A DNA stretch of 64,000 nucleotides, taken from DAOLCO01 sp964612555 (lineage in GTDB: Bacteria; Bdellovibrionota_C; UBA2361; SZUA-149; DAOLCO01). Location of the stretch: the NCBI GenBank assembly GCA_964612555.1, contig CAZTBW010000002.1, positions 62,001-126,000 on the forward strand, in the 5' to 3' direction. A program made the position numbers and the translations under genes. The notes under the pieces were generated by a model. That model saw nothing but the letters and a program-made list of their open reading frames with translations, did no database searches and was not told the DNA's origin. Positions 1 through 7,838 of the stretch are shown here, piece by piece (positions within the stretch are counted from its first letter, which is position 1; each line of letters begins with the position of its first letter).

Positions 1-1
1 T

Positions 2-304
2 CTGGGTCTGGTGTCGTTCGGACAGTTGCCTCGTAGAACTTCCGACGCTTATAAAATAATGTGGGAAGGCGGACTCTTGCGAATTTGGATTTGCATAAGC
101 GTTTTTTTGTTTTTCTTTAATCTTATTCCGGCATCTTCAATGGACGGGACGAGAGTATTAAATGCGCTTTGTGGAATATACGGAGTCGAGTTTCCGCTTG
201 AGACGTGGATGGTTTGTACAACGCCACCTTTGCTATCGTACATCATTATGTGTCTGGTCTTACGTAATTTACGTGATAGTAGAGCACGAAGTAGTTACAC
301 TTAA
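2..304 (+). CDS. C-terminal part of a site-2-protease-like (M50) membrane protease, 5' truncated
   Basis: The frame is open back to the first bases of the window, so the real start lies upstream. What remains is a hydrophobic segment running into NLIPASSMDGTRVLN, which resembles the third conserved motif of M50 intramembrane metalloproteases (N-x-x-P-x-x-x-x-D-G). The Asp would be the third zinc ligand. The HExxH motif, which would prove the family, is outside the window. A second hydrophobic stretch (LLSYIIMCLVL) lies near the C-terminus. M50 proteases cleave membrane-embedded regulators or other integral membrane proteins. The assignment rests on one motif plus hydrophobicity. Confidence 0.55.
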   Translation: MGLVSFGQLPRRTSDAYKIMWEGGLLRIWICISVFLFFFNLIPASSMDGTRVLNALCGIYGVEFPLETWMVCTTPPLLSYIIMCLVLRNLRDSRARSSYT

Positions 305-311
305 TGGATTT

Positions 312-351
312 GGTCGGGTAAGGTTTTAATGATCAACCCCGACCTTTTTTT
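312..351 (+). terminator. Rho-independent terminator after the M50-like gene
   Basis: GGTCGGG at 312-318 pairs with CCCGACC at 338-344 and is followed directly by seven T. It lies between the convergent M50-like gene and cinA. Confidence 0.75.
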
Positions 352-385
352 GTTCCGTCTGGAATACAAGTTTATTGGATGTGCA

Positions 386-1666
386 TCATACTGCTTTTAT
401 TTCAAGAGGCAGTCCCAGTAAATCTCTTCTTACCAAATCCATTGCAAACCAGCTTGCGTAGATTTGATTGCGCTCTCTATCCCAGGGGAGGATGTGTTTG
501 AAGGTGGTATGTTTTTCATGTGAAGTGAATCCGATATAGACCGTACCCGTTTCTTTATCTTTTGTAGCTCCGCCGGGTCCGGCTATGCCGGTGATGGATA
601 TTGCGTAGTCTGCTCCGGTTTTTCGAGATATTCCATCTGACATATGCTGGGCACATTCTCTGCTTACTGCCCCGACTTGATCAATGATAGCAGGTGGAAC
701 ATCAAGAAAGTTTATTTTCATGTCGTTCGAATATGAAACCACTCCGCCTTTAAAAAATTCAGAAGACCCTGGAATTTTAGTTATTTCAGAAGCTACCCGA
801 CCACCGGTGCAGGACTCTGCACATGCAAATGTTTTCTTTTTACTTTTAAGAAGTTTTGCCAGTGTGTGAGGGAGTTTTTCATTTTTTTCTCTTGAATAAA
901 AACACGAAGAATCAAGAATGGAAGATAGACCTGACACGATTTGTTCCAATTCTTCCGTAGATTTATTTGTGCTCTTAAGGCTTAGTAGTATTTCAGGAAA
1001 TTGAGGTCGATATGCTATGCTTACATCTTCAGGGAGTATTTTTGATTCATCAATTGCAGTGCCTATTGCAGATTCAGCAATTCCGAACACTCTTATATCA
1101 ACAGCATTTTCTATCCATGCAAGGGATATGTTTTTTTCTATCCAGTGCCACAGTGAAGTATCAAGTATATGGGCAAATTCTTTAGGCACACCGGGAAGGC
1201 ATGCGACATAGGAAATAGTGCCGTTTACTTCTTTTGTCATGATGCAGGCATCGGCAGTTCCAACTTCGTTAGGGAGGATTTCTGCTCCTTCAGGAAACAG
1301 CACCTGTTTAAAACTGTTTTTATTCAAAGACCTCTTTCTTGATTCGTACTTTTTCTCAAGACGAAGCAGTGCTTCTTTATCCTGATAGAGAGGGCGTCCA
1401 AGTCCTTCTGCAATGGAGGAGACGCTAATATCATCACTGGTAGGACCAAGACCTCCACTGCAAATAACCAGTCGTGATAAACTCATCTGGCTGAGCACCG
1501 CATCTTTTATGGCGTGTGCATCGTCTCTGACCTGTACAATCCGAACCGCCTTAAGATTGCTGCCATCTATTTTTTTGAGAAGATACTGGGCGTTTTTATC
1601 CTGAATATCCCCATTTAAAAGCTCATTTCCTATTAAAATTATTGATAAATTATGAAATTCGCTCAT
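386..1666 (-). CDS. cinA: CinA-family protein: molybdopterin-binding-like domain plus nicotinamide-nucleotide amidase
   Basis: This 426-residue protein has the full two-domain CinA layout. The N-terminal MoCF-biosynthesis-like (COG1058) domain starts with ILIGNELLNGDIQDKN at about residues 10-25. The C-terminal PncC-type amidase domain spans about residues 265-415, with ESCTGG, the GGVVSYSNDMK stretch and the ITGIAGPGG loop. The family deamidates NMN to nicotinic acid mononucleotide in pyridine nucleotide salvage; the N-terminal domain of some members hydrolyses ADP-ribose or NADP(H) derivatives. It is cytoplasmic. The gene is divergent from rplS with a 128-base gap. Length is typical and no key motif is missing. 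Confidence 0.93.
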   Translation of the reverse strand: MSEFHNLSIILIGNELLNGDIQDKNAQYLLKKIDGSNLKAVRIVQVRDDAHAIKDAVLSQMSLSRLVICSGGLGPTSDDISVSSIAEGLGRPLYQDKEALLRLEKKYESRKRSLNKNSFKQVLFPEGAEILPNEVGTADACIMTKEVNGTISYVACLPGVPKEFAHILDTSLWHWIEKNISLAWIENAVDIRVFGIAESAIGTAIDESKILPEDVSIAYRPQFPEILLSLKSTNKSTEELEQIVSGLSSILDSSCFYSREKNEKLPHTLAKLLKSKKKTFACAESCTGGRVASEITKIPGSSEFFKGGVVSYSNDMKINFLDVPPAIIDQVGAVSRECAQHMSDGISRKTGADYAISITGIAGPGGATKDKETGTVYIGFTSHEKHTTFKHILPWDRERNQIYASWFAMDLVRRDLLGLPLEIKAV

Positions 1667-1730
1667 ATAAGTATTTGATTCTTATTGGATTTATCTGAAT
1701 GCCTATGTAGATATAGTGCAGGTGTTCATA

Positions 1731-1759
1731 TTGACTTTTTATGTCTCATATTCTACATA
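1731..1759 (+). promoter_or_regulatory. possible promoter for rplS
   Basis: TTGACT at 1731-1736 is a good -35 match. With a 17-base spacer the -10 would be TACATA at 1754-1759, which is a weak match. It sits 35 bases before the rplS start in the cinA-rplS divergent gap. Confidence 0.3.
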
Positions 1760-1794
1760 CCCTCCTCAACTTTCAAAAATGAAGTTTAAAGATC

Positions 1795-2178
1795 ATGAAT
1801 ACATTAGATTTTCTTACAGAGCATCAACTAAAAAAAGATATACCTGATTTCAATACCGGTGATACGGTCAGGGTGTTTCAAAAAATCGTGGAAGGTAGTC
1901 GTGAAGCTACTCAGGTATTTGAGGGAGTAGTGATCTGCCGTAATGGTGGAGGTATTAACGAGACTTTTACGGTGAGAAAAATTTCCTACAAAGTTGGAGT
2001 AGAGAGAATTTTTCCTCTTCATTCACCAAGAATAAGCAAGATTGAAGTTAAACAAAAGGGAAGAGTAAGACGTGCCCGTCTTTACTACCTGAGAGACCTG
2101 AGCGGAAAAGCTGCCAGAATCCAGCAAGCAAAATATCAGAGTTCAGAGACTAGTACTGCCCCGCAAGATTCAAATTAA
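1795..2178 (+). CDS. rplS: 50S ribosomal protein L19
   Basis: The 127-residue product matches bacterial L19 throughout: DFNTGDTVRVFQKIVEGSRE near the start, the central VFEGVVICRNGGGINETFTVRK, and the basic VGVERIFPLHSP then KGRVRRARLYYLRDLSGKAARI. L19 sits at the 30S-50S interface. It is slightly longer than the usual 115 residues because of a polar C-terminal tail of about 15 residues. The usual partners trmD, rimM and rpsP are not adjacent, so rplS appears to be a single gene here, between divergent cinA and convergent gnd. Confidence 0.97.
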   Translation: MNTLDFLTEHQLKKDIPDFNTGDTVRVFQKIVEGSREATQVFEGVVICRNGGGINETFTVRKISYKVGVERIFPLHSPRISKIEVKQKGRVRRARLYYLRDLSGKAARIQQAKYQSSETSTAPQDSN

Positions 2179-2190
2179 TAGTGCAGTACT

Positions 2191-2238
2191 ACCCCCCGAA
2201 GCACCCCCCTCTTAAAAAAGGGGAGGGCGAAGGGGGGT
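2191..2238. terminator. C-rich/G-rich stem-loop between convergent rplS and gnd
   Basis: ACCCCCC at 2191-2197 pairs with GGGGGGT at 2232-2238. Inside are a pyrimidine-rich and a purine-rich arm around a short A-rich loop. There is no clean T-run. It probably ends transcripts from both sides, and could also belong to a dispersed repeat family. Confidence 0.5.
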
Positions 2239-2287
2239 CTCTTCCGAACCACCCGTAATTGCGCAAGTTAAAATTTAGTAATCCCCT

Positions 2288-3775
2288 TCACGCATTATAC
2301 GTAGTCGACGCAGTACTACCACCCCTCCCAGTCCAGTTAGTGTGGAAAAACTCCCCTCTTGGTCTGTCGAGTCTCTCATAGGTATGAGCACCAAAGTAAT
2401 CACGTTGTGCCTGAAGCAGATTTGCAGGAAGGCGTGCCGTTCTGTACCCGTCATAATAAGCAAGTGCGGAGCTTATTGCAGGAACGGGGATGCCATGTTC
2501 TACGGCTGCCGTTACAATCTTTCTCCATCCTTTTTGTCCCTTGTCCAGAACCTCTTTAAAGAATGGGTCAAGGAGGAGGTTTTTTAAATTCGGGTTGGCA
2601 TCATAGGCATCTTTTATTTTTCCAAGGAACTTGGAGCGAATGATGCAACCACCCCGCCACATAAGAGCAATGCCCCCATAATTTAGCTTCCATTTAAAAT
2701 CCTCTGCGGCTCCTGCCATAAGAGAGAAGCCTTGGGCATAAGAGATTATCTTGGCGCAGTAGATGGCATCTTTCATTGCAGAGATGAGCTCTTCCTTGTC
2801 GTTGTTCATAACAGTTACCTGAGGACCGCTTACCTGAGGACCACTGAGAATCCTGCTTGCCTGAACCCGCTCCTCTTTTATAGCTGAAAGGCAGCGAGAA
2901 AATACCGCTTCCCCAATCAAGGTCACTGGAATACCAAGATCAAGTCCCACAGTGGCAGTCCATTTCCCGGTACCTTTTTGACCCGCAGTATCAAGGATGA
3001 CATCAATGAGATCACCTTTTTCTGAATCCGCTTCACTCAGATCATCTTTCTTTGCAAAGATGTCGGCAGTTATCTCTATGAGGAAACTATCAAGTTCTCC
3101 CTTGTTCCAGGTGCTGAACACCTGATGAAGCTCCTGATTGGAAAGACCTGCTACTGATTTTAGAACATGATACGCCTCACAGATAAGCTGCATATCGCCA
3201 TATTCGATACCGTTATGTACCATTTTTACAAAATGCCCGGCACCCTCAGGACCAACCCAGTCACAACACGGAGAGCCGTCTTCTACTTTGGCAGCAATGG
3301 TTTGAAAAATATTTTTTACTTCAGACCATGCACTTTCATTTCCTCCCGGCATGATAGAGGGACCCTTAAGCGCCCCTTCTTCTCCACCGGATACTCCAGC
3401 GCCAACAAAAAGAATGCCTTTTTCTTTCAGGTTCTGAGTTCTTCTGTTTGAATCGGGATAGTGAGAGTTTCCACCGTCAATAATAATGTCACCTTTTTCA
3501 AGATAGGGGATGAGTTGTTCAATCACCGCATCAACAGGTGCTCCTGCTTTAACCATAATCATGATTTTTCTGGGTCGTTTAAGAGAGCTGCACAGTTCTT
3601 CGATGGAGTAACATCCGGATATTTTTTCGTTTTTACCTCTACCAGAGACGAAATCCTGTACCTTGTCCGTGCTCCTGTTATATACTGAAACACTAAAACC
3701 CTTACTTGCCATGTTAAGGACAAGGTTTTCACCCATTACCGCAAGACCTATTAAACCGATATCAGATTCTGGCAT
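2288..3775 (-). CDS. gnd: 6-phosphogluconate dehydrogenase, decarboxylating
   Basis: The protein (495 residues) oxidises 6-phosphogluconate to ribulose 5-phosphate and CO2, making NADPH in the oxidative pentose phosphate pathway. The N-terminal Rossmann domain has GLAVMGENLVLN at about residues 10-21. The substrate and catalytic motifs follow: IIDGGNSHYPDS, GAGVSGGEEGALKGPSIMPGG and KMVHNGIEYGDMQ. The all-alpha C-terminal domain ends in the HTNWTGRGG tail that reaches into the partner active site in the dimer. Length suits the long (E. coli-type) dimeric form. A 15-base tandem duplication at 2815-2844 gives SGPQVSGPQV in the protein. The gene is convergent with rplS. Confidence 0.97.
   Translation of the reverse strand: MPESDIGLIGLAVMGENLVLNMASKGFSVSVYNRSTDKVQDFVSGRGKNEKISGCYSIEELCSSLKRPRKIMIMVKAGAPVDAVIEQLIPYLEKGDIIIDGGNSHYPDSNRRTQNLKEKGILFVGAGVSGGEEGALKGPSIMPGGNESAWSEVKNIFQTIAAKVEDGSPCCDWVGPEGAGHFVKMVHNGIEYGDMQLICEAYHVLKSVAGLSNQELHQVFSTWNKGELDSFLIEITADIFAKKDDLSEADSEKGDLIDVILDTAGQKGTGKWTATVGLDLGIPVTLIGEAVFSRCLSAIKEERVQASRILSGPQVSGPQVTVMNNDKEELISAMKDAIYCAKIISYAQGFSLMAGAAEDFKWKLNYGGIALMWRGGCIIRSKFLGKIKDAYDANPNLKNLLLDPFFKEVLDKGQKGWRKIVTAAVEHGIPVPAISSALAYYDGYRTARLPANLLQAQRDYFGAHTYERLDRPRGEFFHTNWTGRGGSTASTTYNA
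2815..2844. repeat. 15-base tandem duplication inside gnd
   Basis: The unit TTACCTGAGGACCGC is followed by TTACCTGAGGACCAC, differing at one base. It adds five residues in frame (SGPQV twice). Confidence 0.85.
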
Positions 3776-3983
3776 GGTATTCTCCCAAGTAGTTATAATT
3801 AAACATAAACAAATGTCTTCTACACCATTTTTCGGGACATGTAATCTTTTTGTGAGGTTAAAGTGTTATGGATTATTTTTAGCATAAAATAATTGTAAAT
3901 TTAGTACCTTATCCGGTTTTTTTATTCTTTTTGAAGCAAAGTCAGGAGTTTTTGGGATTAATAGATCAGCTAGGAGACTGGGT

Positions 3984-4658
3984 ATGCTATCAGCAATTTT
4001 TCTTGGAATATTTTGTCTTGGTATTGGGACAATCTTTCTTATCCTTTATCTTTATAAGGACGAAGTGCTTGAAGTGCTAAGGGGTGAATCGATAGCAGAA
4101 GATGAACCAATCAGGGCACTAGGGGTAAAGGGAACGATCATGGGGGAAAATGTGGTGGTAGACAAATCAGCGCGTCTTCGCCTTCTTCAGACCTCTTCCG
4201 AGTCAATAAAAGCTAATCTCCATTCAGCAAAAAGAGAACCTGTGATCAGGTCTGGTGTTGTTAATATAAACACCGTTCGTGAAAGTATAGAGCTGCTCAA
4301 TCAATACTTATCGGATTGCATGGAGAGATTGCAATATTTTGATGGTTCTACTGTCGAACCCAGTGCTATTGCATCAAAAGCTACCGCCGATAATATAATA
4401 CTTACCAGAAAACTGGTTCAGGTGTTAAAAAAGAGAGTGGAAATATTGAAGGAAGAGCGTCGGTCAAATAGTCCTGATTATCAAAAAATATATGAGGAAA
4501 TTACCGCTCCTGTCGTTTTCGTAAAGGACACGCTGCACTCTCTCTTGTCAAGTCAGGATACTCCTCCTATTAAATGGGATGATCTAAATCTGGTGGTAAA
4601 GAAGCTTACTTCAGATCTTGACGAAGCGATTCGAGATAAAAAGCGTATTGCCCGATAA
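3984..4658 (+). CDS. membrane-anchored protein of unknown function
   Basis: This 224-residue protein was not recognised. It starts with one hydrophobic segment (about residues 3-24), then a charged, mostly helical cytoplasmic-type domain with no cysteine-rich or catalytic motif. AGGAG about nine bases before the ATG supports the start. It is followed after 92 bases by hemF on the same strand and is divergent from gnd. The topology would suit a membrane-tethered scaffold or regulator, but nothing in the sequence shows a function. Confidence 0.75.
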   Translation: MLSAIFLGIFCLGIGTIFLILYLYKDEVLEVLRGESIAEDEPIRALGVKGTIMGENVVVDKSARLRLLQTSSESIKANLHSAKREPVIRSGVVNINTVRESIELLNQYLSDCMERLQYFDGSTVEPSAIASKATADNIILTRKLVQVLKKRVEILKEERRSNSPDYQKIYEEITAPVVFVKDTLHSLLSSQDTPPIKWDDLNLVVKKLTSDLDEAIRDKKRIAR

Positions 4659-4676
4659 AATTACAATTACACCTTG

Positions 4677-4702
4677 GAACCACTCCTTAGAACCACTCCT
4701 TA
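4677..4702. repeat. 13-base tandem duplication upstream of hemF
   Basis: GAACCACTCCTTA occurs twice head to tail at 4677-4689 and 4690-4702, immediately before the furthest-upstream possible hemF start. Confidence 0.85.
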
Positions 4703-4750
4703 TTGATTCCCTTTCCTGTTTCTAATACAATCCATCAGTCTGATAAAGAA

Positions 4751-5704
4751 ATGGGATTCTCTTTTGTGGATTTAAGAAACGTGAATTTAAAGAATAGGGC
4801 GAGTGATTTTTTCAAGAAACTTCAGGATGAAATATGTACCGCTGTTGAGGGAGCAGATGGGGCATCTGAATTTCAGCCTGATTTTTGGGAACGAACAGAC
4901 ACCGTCTCAGGAAAACCGGGAGGTGGAGGGCACACGAGAATATTAAGAAAGGGAGCGGTGTTTGAGCAGGCAGGGGTTAATTTCAGCGAAGTGCAAGGTC
5001 TGCTTCCTGATCTGATGAGACAAAAGCTCGGGATTACTATTGATACTGATACCGCAGCAGAATTTTATGCCACGGGAGTTTCTCTGGTGATTCATCCGTA
5101 CTCTCCCTGTGTGCCAACGGTACATGCCAACTTTCGTTATTTTGAAGTTGGCAATATTGCCTGGTTTGGAGGAGGTGCCGATCTTACTCCCTACATTCTG
5201 AAAGAAGATGATGCACGACATTTTCATTTAACTTTAAAACAGGCATGTGATCTGTTCTCTCCTGAATATTACCCCAGATTTAAAGCGGGGTGTGATTCAT
5301 ATTTTTTCATTCCACATAGAAAAGAAAGTCGGGGAGTGGGCGGTGTTTTTTTTGATTATCTTGGGAAAGATGATTCAGAAGAGATTCCCCATTATTTTGA
5401 ATTTACCAAAGGGGTGGGAAGTTCCTTTATTGATTCCTATATACCGATTGTTGAAAAGCGAAAAAAAGAGAAGTGGTCAGAGAGGCAGAAAAAATTTCAA
5501 CTCCTTCGTCGTGGAAGATATGTAGAGTTCAATCTGGTGTATGACAGGGGAACCCAATTTGGTCTTGCTACCGGGGGAAGAACCGAGTCAATTTTAATGT
5601 CCATACCTCCTGAAGCACACTGGCAGTATGAAGGGGATATTTCTCTTAATGAGGAAGAACAAAAATTACAAAAAGTGCTTCAATTTCCTGAGAACTGGGT
5701 ATAA
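4751..5704 (+). CDS. hemF: oxygen-dependent coproporphyrinogen III oxidase
   Basis: HemF converts coproporphyrinogen III to protoporphyrinogen IX with O2 in haem biosynthesis, so the organism meets oxygen. Recognisable blocks are GGGGHTRILRKGAVFEQAGVN, VSLVIHPYSPCVPTVHANFRYF, WFGGGADLTPY, RGVGGVFFDYL, GRYVEFNLVYDRGT and GLATGGRTESILMSIPP, ending in the family's NWV. The frame could open at a TTG at 4703, but neither start has a clear ribosome site. The ATG at 4751 gives the usual N-terminal length (318 residues) and was chosen for that reason. It stands between an unknown membrane protein and a GT-C-like gene, with no other haem gene nearby. Confidence 0.95.
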   Translation: MGFSFVDLRNVNLKNRASDFFKKLQDEICTAVEGADGASEFQPDFWERTDTVSGKPGGGGHTRILRKGAVFEQAGVNFSEVQGLLPDLMRQKLGITIDTDTAAEFYATGVSLVIHPYSPCVPTVHANFRYFEVGNIAWFGGGADLTPYILKEDDARHFHLTLKQACDLFSPEYYPRFKAGCDSYFFIPHRKESRGVGGVFFDYLGKDDSEEIPHYFEFTKGVGSSFIDSYIPIVEKRKKEKWSERQKKFQLLRRGRYVEFNLVYDRGTQFGLATGGRTESILMSIPPEAHWQYEGDISLNEEEQKLQKVLQFPENWV

Positions 5705-5738
5705 AGTGCTATGAGTTGTGTAATTAAACTATAAGAGA

Positions 5739-7832
5739 ATGAGTGCCACAAAAATCAGATATACCTTAATTGCAGTTTGTTTGTCGTTACTGTCTTATCT
5801 TCTGCTTACTCAGGAAGAACCTGCAGAGTATGTCTCCTTTGGTACCCTCTTATGGGAAGCTGCTGAAGGATGCCAGATAAATAGTATTTCTCAGTTGGAC
5901 TCTGTTTCTTTTGTCATGAAGGCAGGTAAGGAGCAGTGGTGTAAATCAAAACCTCTGATTTTAAAGGCTCCTGTACTTAAAGTTCAATATTATATTCCAA
6001 GCCATGTTCCGGGCAGTGTTTCGGCTAGGGGAAGTGATCTGTATGCTCTGAGCGTATGGCAGGGAAAGGATAAAGTGAAGAGTTATGATCTTCATTCGGG
6101 GCGTAAAGACCTTCCAAAATGGCTCACTTTGTATGTTGATATCCCTGATTCCATTTCGGAGGATTCTATCTGGCTGGAGTTCAGGGGAGAGGGGCTTCAG
6201 GTTCGAAATCGAATAGAGTTTTTAACGGCTGAGCCGGCTCCTCTTCACTTAAGTGTTAAAGGAAACTTTAAACCGAGCCTTTATAAAACCTTGCCTATAA
6301 GTATTCTCCTGTTGATATTTGGAGGAGTTCTGCTTTATAAGCCAGATCTGAGTCGCTTGAACTATTTCCTGATAGTATTTTCAGGAACATGTCTGATGTT
6401 TTTTTCATACCGTCCATTTTATTATTTTGATGAATGGCATGTACTTGAGCGCTTTAAGGATCTTGGGTTTTCCGGGATATGGTATCCACATAATGAACAT
6501 TTTCTCCCGCTGTTTTTCAGCTGGTACTATCTTGTAGTGTCTTTTTTGGGAGATTCTTATGTCTTGTTGCTGCTTCTTGGTTTCTTTCTTCATTCAGTAC
6601 ATTGTTTTTTGTTATATTTACTTTTTAAAGAACTTGGTTTTTTTGAAAAATACATTCGGGTATTTATCTTTCTTTACTCAGTAGCAGCGGTGCATCTTGA
6701 AGTGTTGGAATGGGGGTTTGAGCAATCAATAATTCTATCTTCAATAAGCAGCACCCTGGCAATACTGCACTTAAAACGATTTATAGCTACAGGAAAATAT
6801 CTGAATCTTGTAGTCTTTTTTGTCAGTATATTTGCCGCCCCGGTTCTTTTTGGAAACGGGTTTATTTCTTTACCACTAAGCTTTATGGTAGCTTTTTTAT
6901 ATTTTCTGTTACGTGATTTTTCTGCTTTAAAAGTAAAGGCATTTCGGTTTTTTTCTGCACTTCTGGGAAGTGCCGTAGTAAGTGTTCCTGCAATTTTACT
7001 GTATCTTTCTGCTGCACCACAAGGGGGTACGGAGCATGCAGTAAGGTCTCCATCATCGTTATTGATGAATAACTTCATTCCGGTTTCTGAATATATTCTT
7101 GTGGGAAGTGGGGTAGGCTCTATACTCAGGGGCTTGGGTTTGTATCCTCATCTGGGGTTAAGCTCGATAATGGAGATGGTAAGGGAGTACTATCCTTTTA
7201 TGTCACGTGTGATGAGTTACGTTACATTTTCAAACACCAGTTTTGAACTCAGTCTTTCGTTAATAGTTCATTCTGCATTGATCTTGTTTTTTCTTGTTTT
7301 GTTTTTAATAACGAAATCCAGAAAGTTACTATTTGGATATCTTGTTGGAACGATTTTTCTTTTGTGTCCTTTGTTACTTCCGGCACTGGCGAGATTTTCT
7401 TTTGGAGAGCTTCAATCACTGGCTCTTCGGTATCAGTATCAGGGGTTACTGGGGGTTGTTATTTTGGTGTTAAGTGGTGTGCAGTGTATCCCCACAGAGA
7501 AAAGTGGATTCAGACGCTACTTTTCAAAATGGAGTACCGCTGGTGTTTTCCTCTTGCTGTTTTTCTGGATTTTCATCCAGGTTAATCTTGTTACTTCATT
7601 TAATTATTTTCGCTATCATGGAGAAATGAACCGAATATATGTAAACTCTATTTCGGACTGGAATAATACCGCAGGTACAGACAAAAATGTTGCCTATGAA
7701 GGCACCGGCACCATGCAAGGACTTTTCCCCTTGCACCATCCCACGATTACCCCCGGAACTCACCCTCACGATATACTCAAGACGTATGTATGGCTGAATG
7801 GTTATCCACTCCAAAGAGAAAAGCAAGAGTAG
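5739..7832 (+). CDS. large polytopic membrane protein, GT-C glycosyltransferase-like
   Basis: This 697-residue protein has an N-terminal hydrophobic segment (about residues 7-23), a roughly 160-residue beta-type extracytoplasmic domain, then about ten membrane segments from residue 185. Just after a membrane segment it carries FDEWHV (DEW at 231-233) and HNEH (251-254). Such an acidic motif in the first outside loop is typical of GT-C enzymes that use polyprenyl-phosphate sugars. No family was recognised with certainty. A role in cell-surface glycosylation is inferred. The stop lies 6 bases from the convergent priA stop. Confidence 0.75.
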   Translation: MSATKIRYTLIAVCLSLLSYLLLTQEEPAEYVSFGTLLWEAAEGCQINSISQLDSVSFVMKAGKEQWCKSKPLILKAPVLKVQYYIPSHVPGSVSARGSDLYALSVWQGKDKVKSYDLHSGRKDLPKWLTLYVDIPDSISEDSIWLEFRGEGLQVRNRIEFLTAEPAPLHLSVKGNFKPSLYKTLPISILLLIFGGVLLYKPDLSRLNYFLIVFSGTCLMFFSYRPFYYFDEWHVLERFKDLGFSGIWYPHNEHFLPLFFSWYYLVVSFLGDSYVLLLLLGFFLHSVHCFLLYLLFKELGFFEKYIRVFIFLYSVAAVHLEVLEWGFEQSIILSSISSTLAILHLKRFIATGKYLNLVVFFVSIFAAPVLFGNGFISLPLSFMVAFLYFLLRDFSALKVKAFRFFSALLGSAVVSVPAILLYLSAAPQGGTEHAVRSPSSLLMNNFIPVSEYILVGSGVGSILRGLGLYPHLGLSSIMEMVREYYPFMSRVMSYVTFSNTSFELSLSLIVHSALILFFLVLFLITKSRKLLFGYLVGTIFLLCPLLLPALARFSFGELQSLALRYQYQGLLGVVILVLSGVQCIPTEKSGFRRYFSKWSTAGVFLLLFFWIFIQVNLVTSFNYFRYHGEMNRIYVNSISDWNNTAGTDKNVAYEGTGTMQGLFPLHHPTITPGTHPHDILKTYVWLNGYPLQREKQE

Positions 7833-7838
7833 ATTACG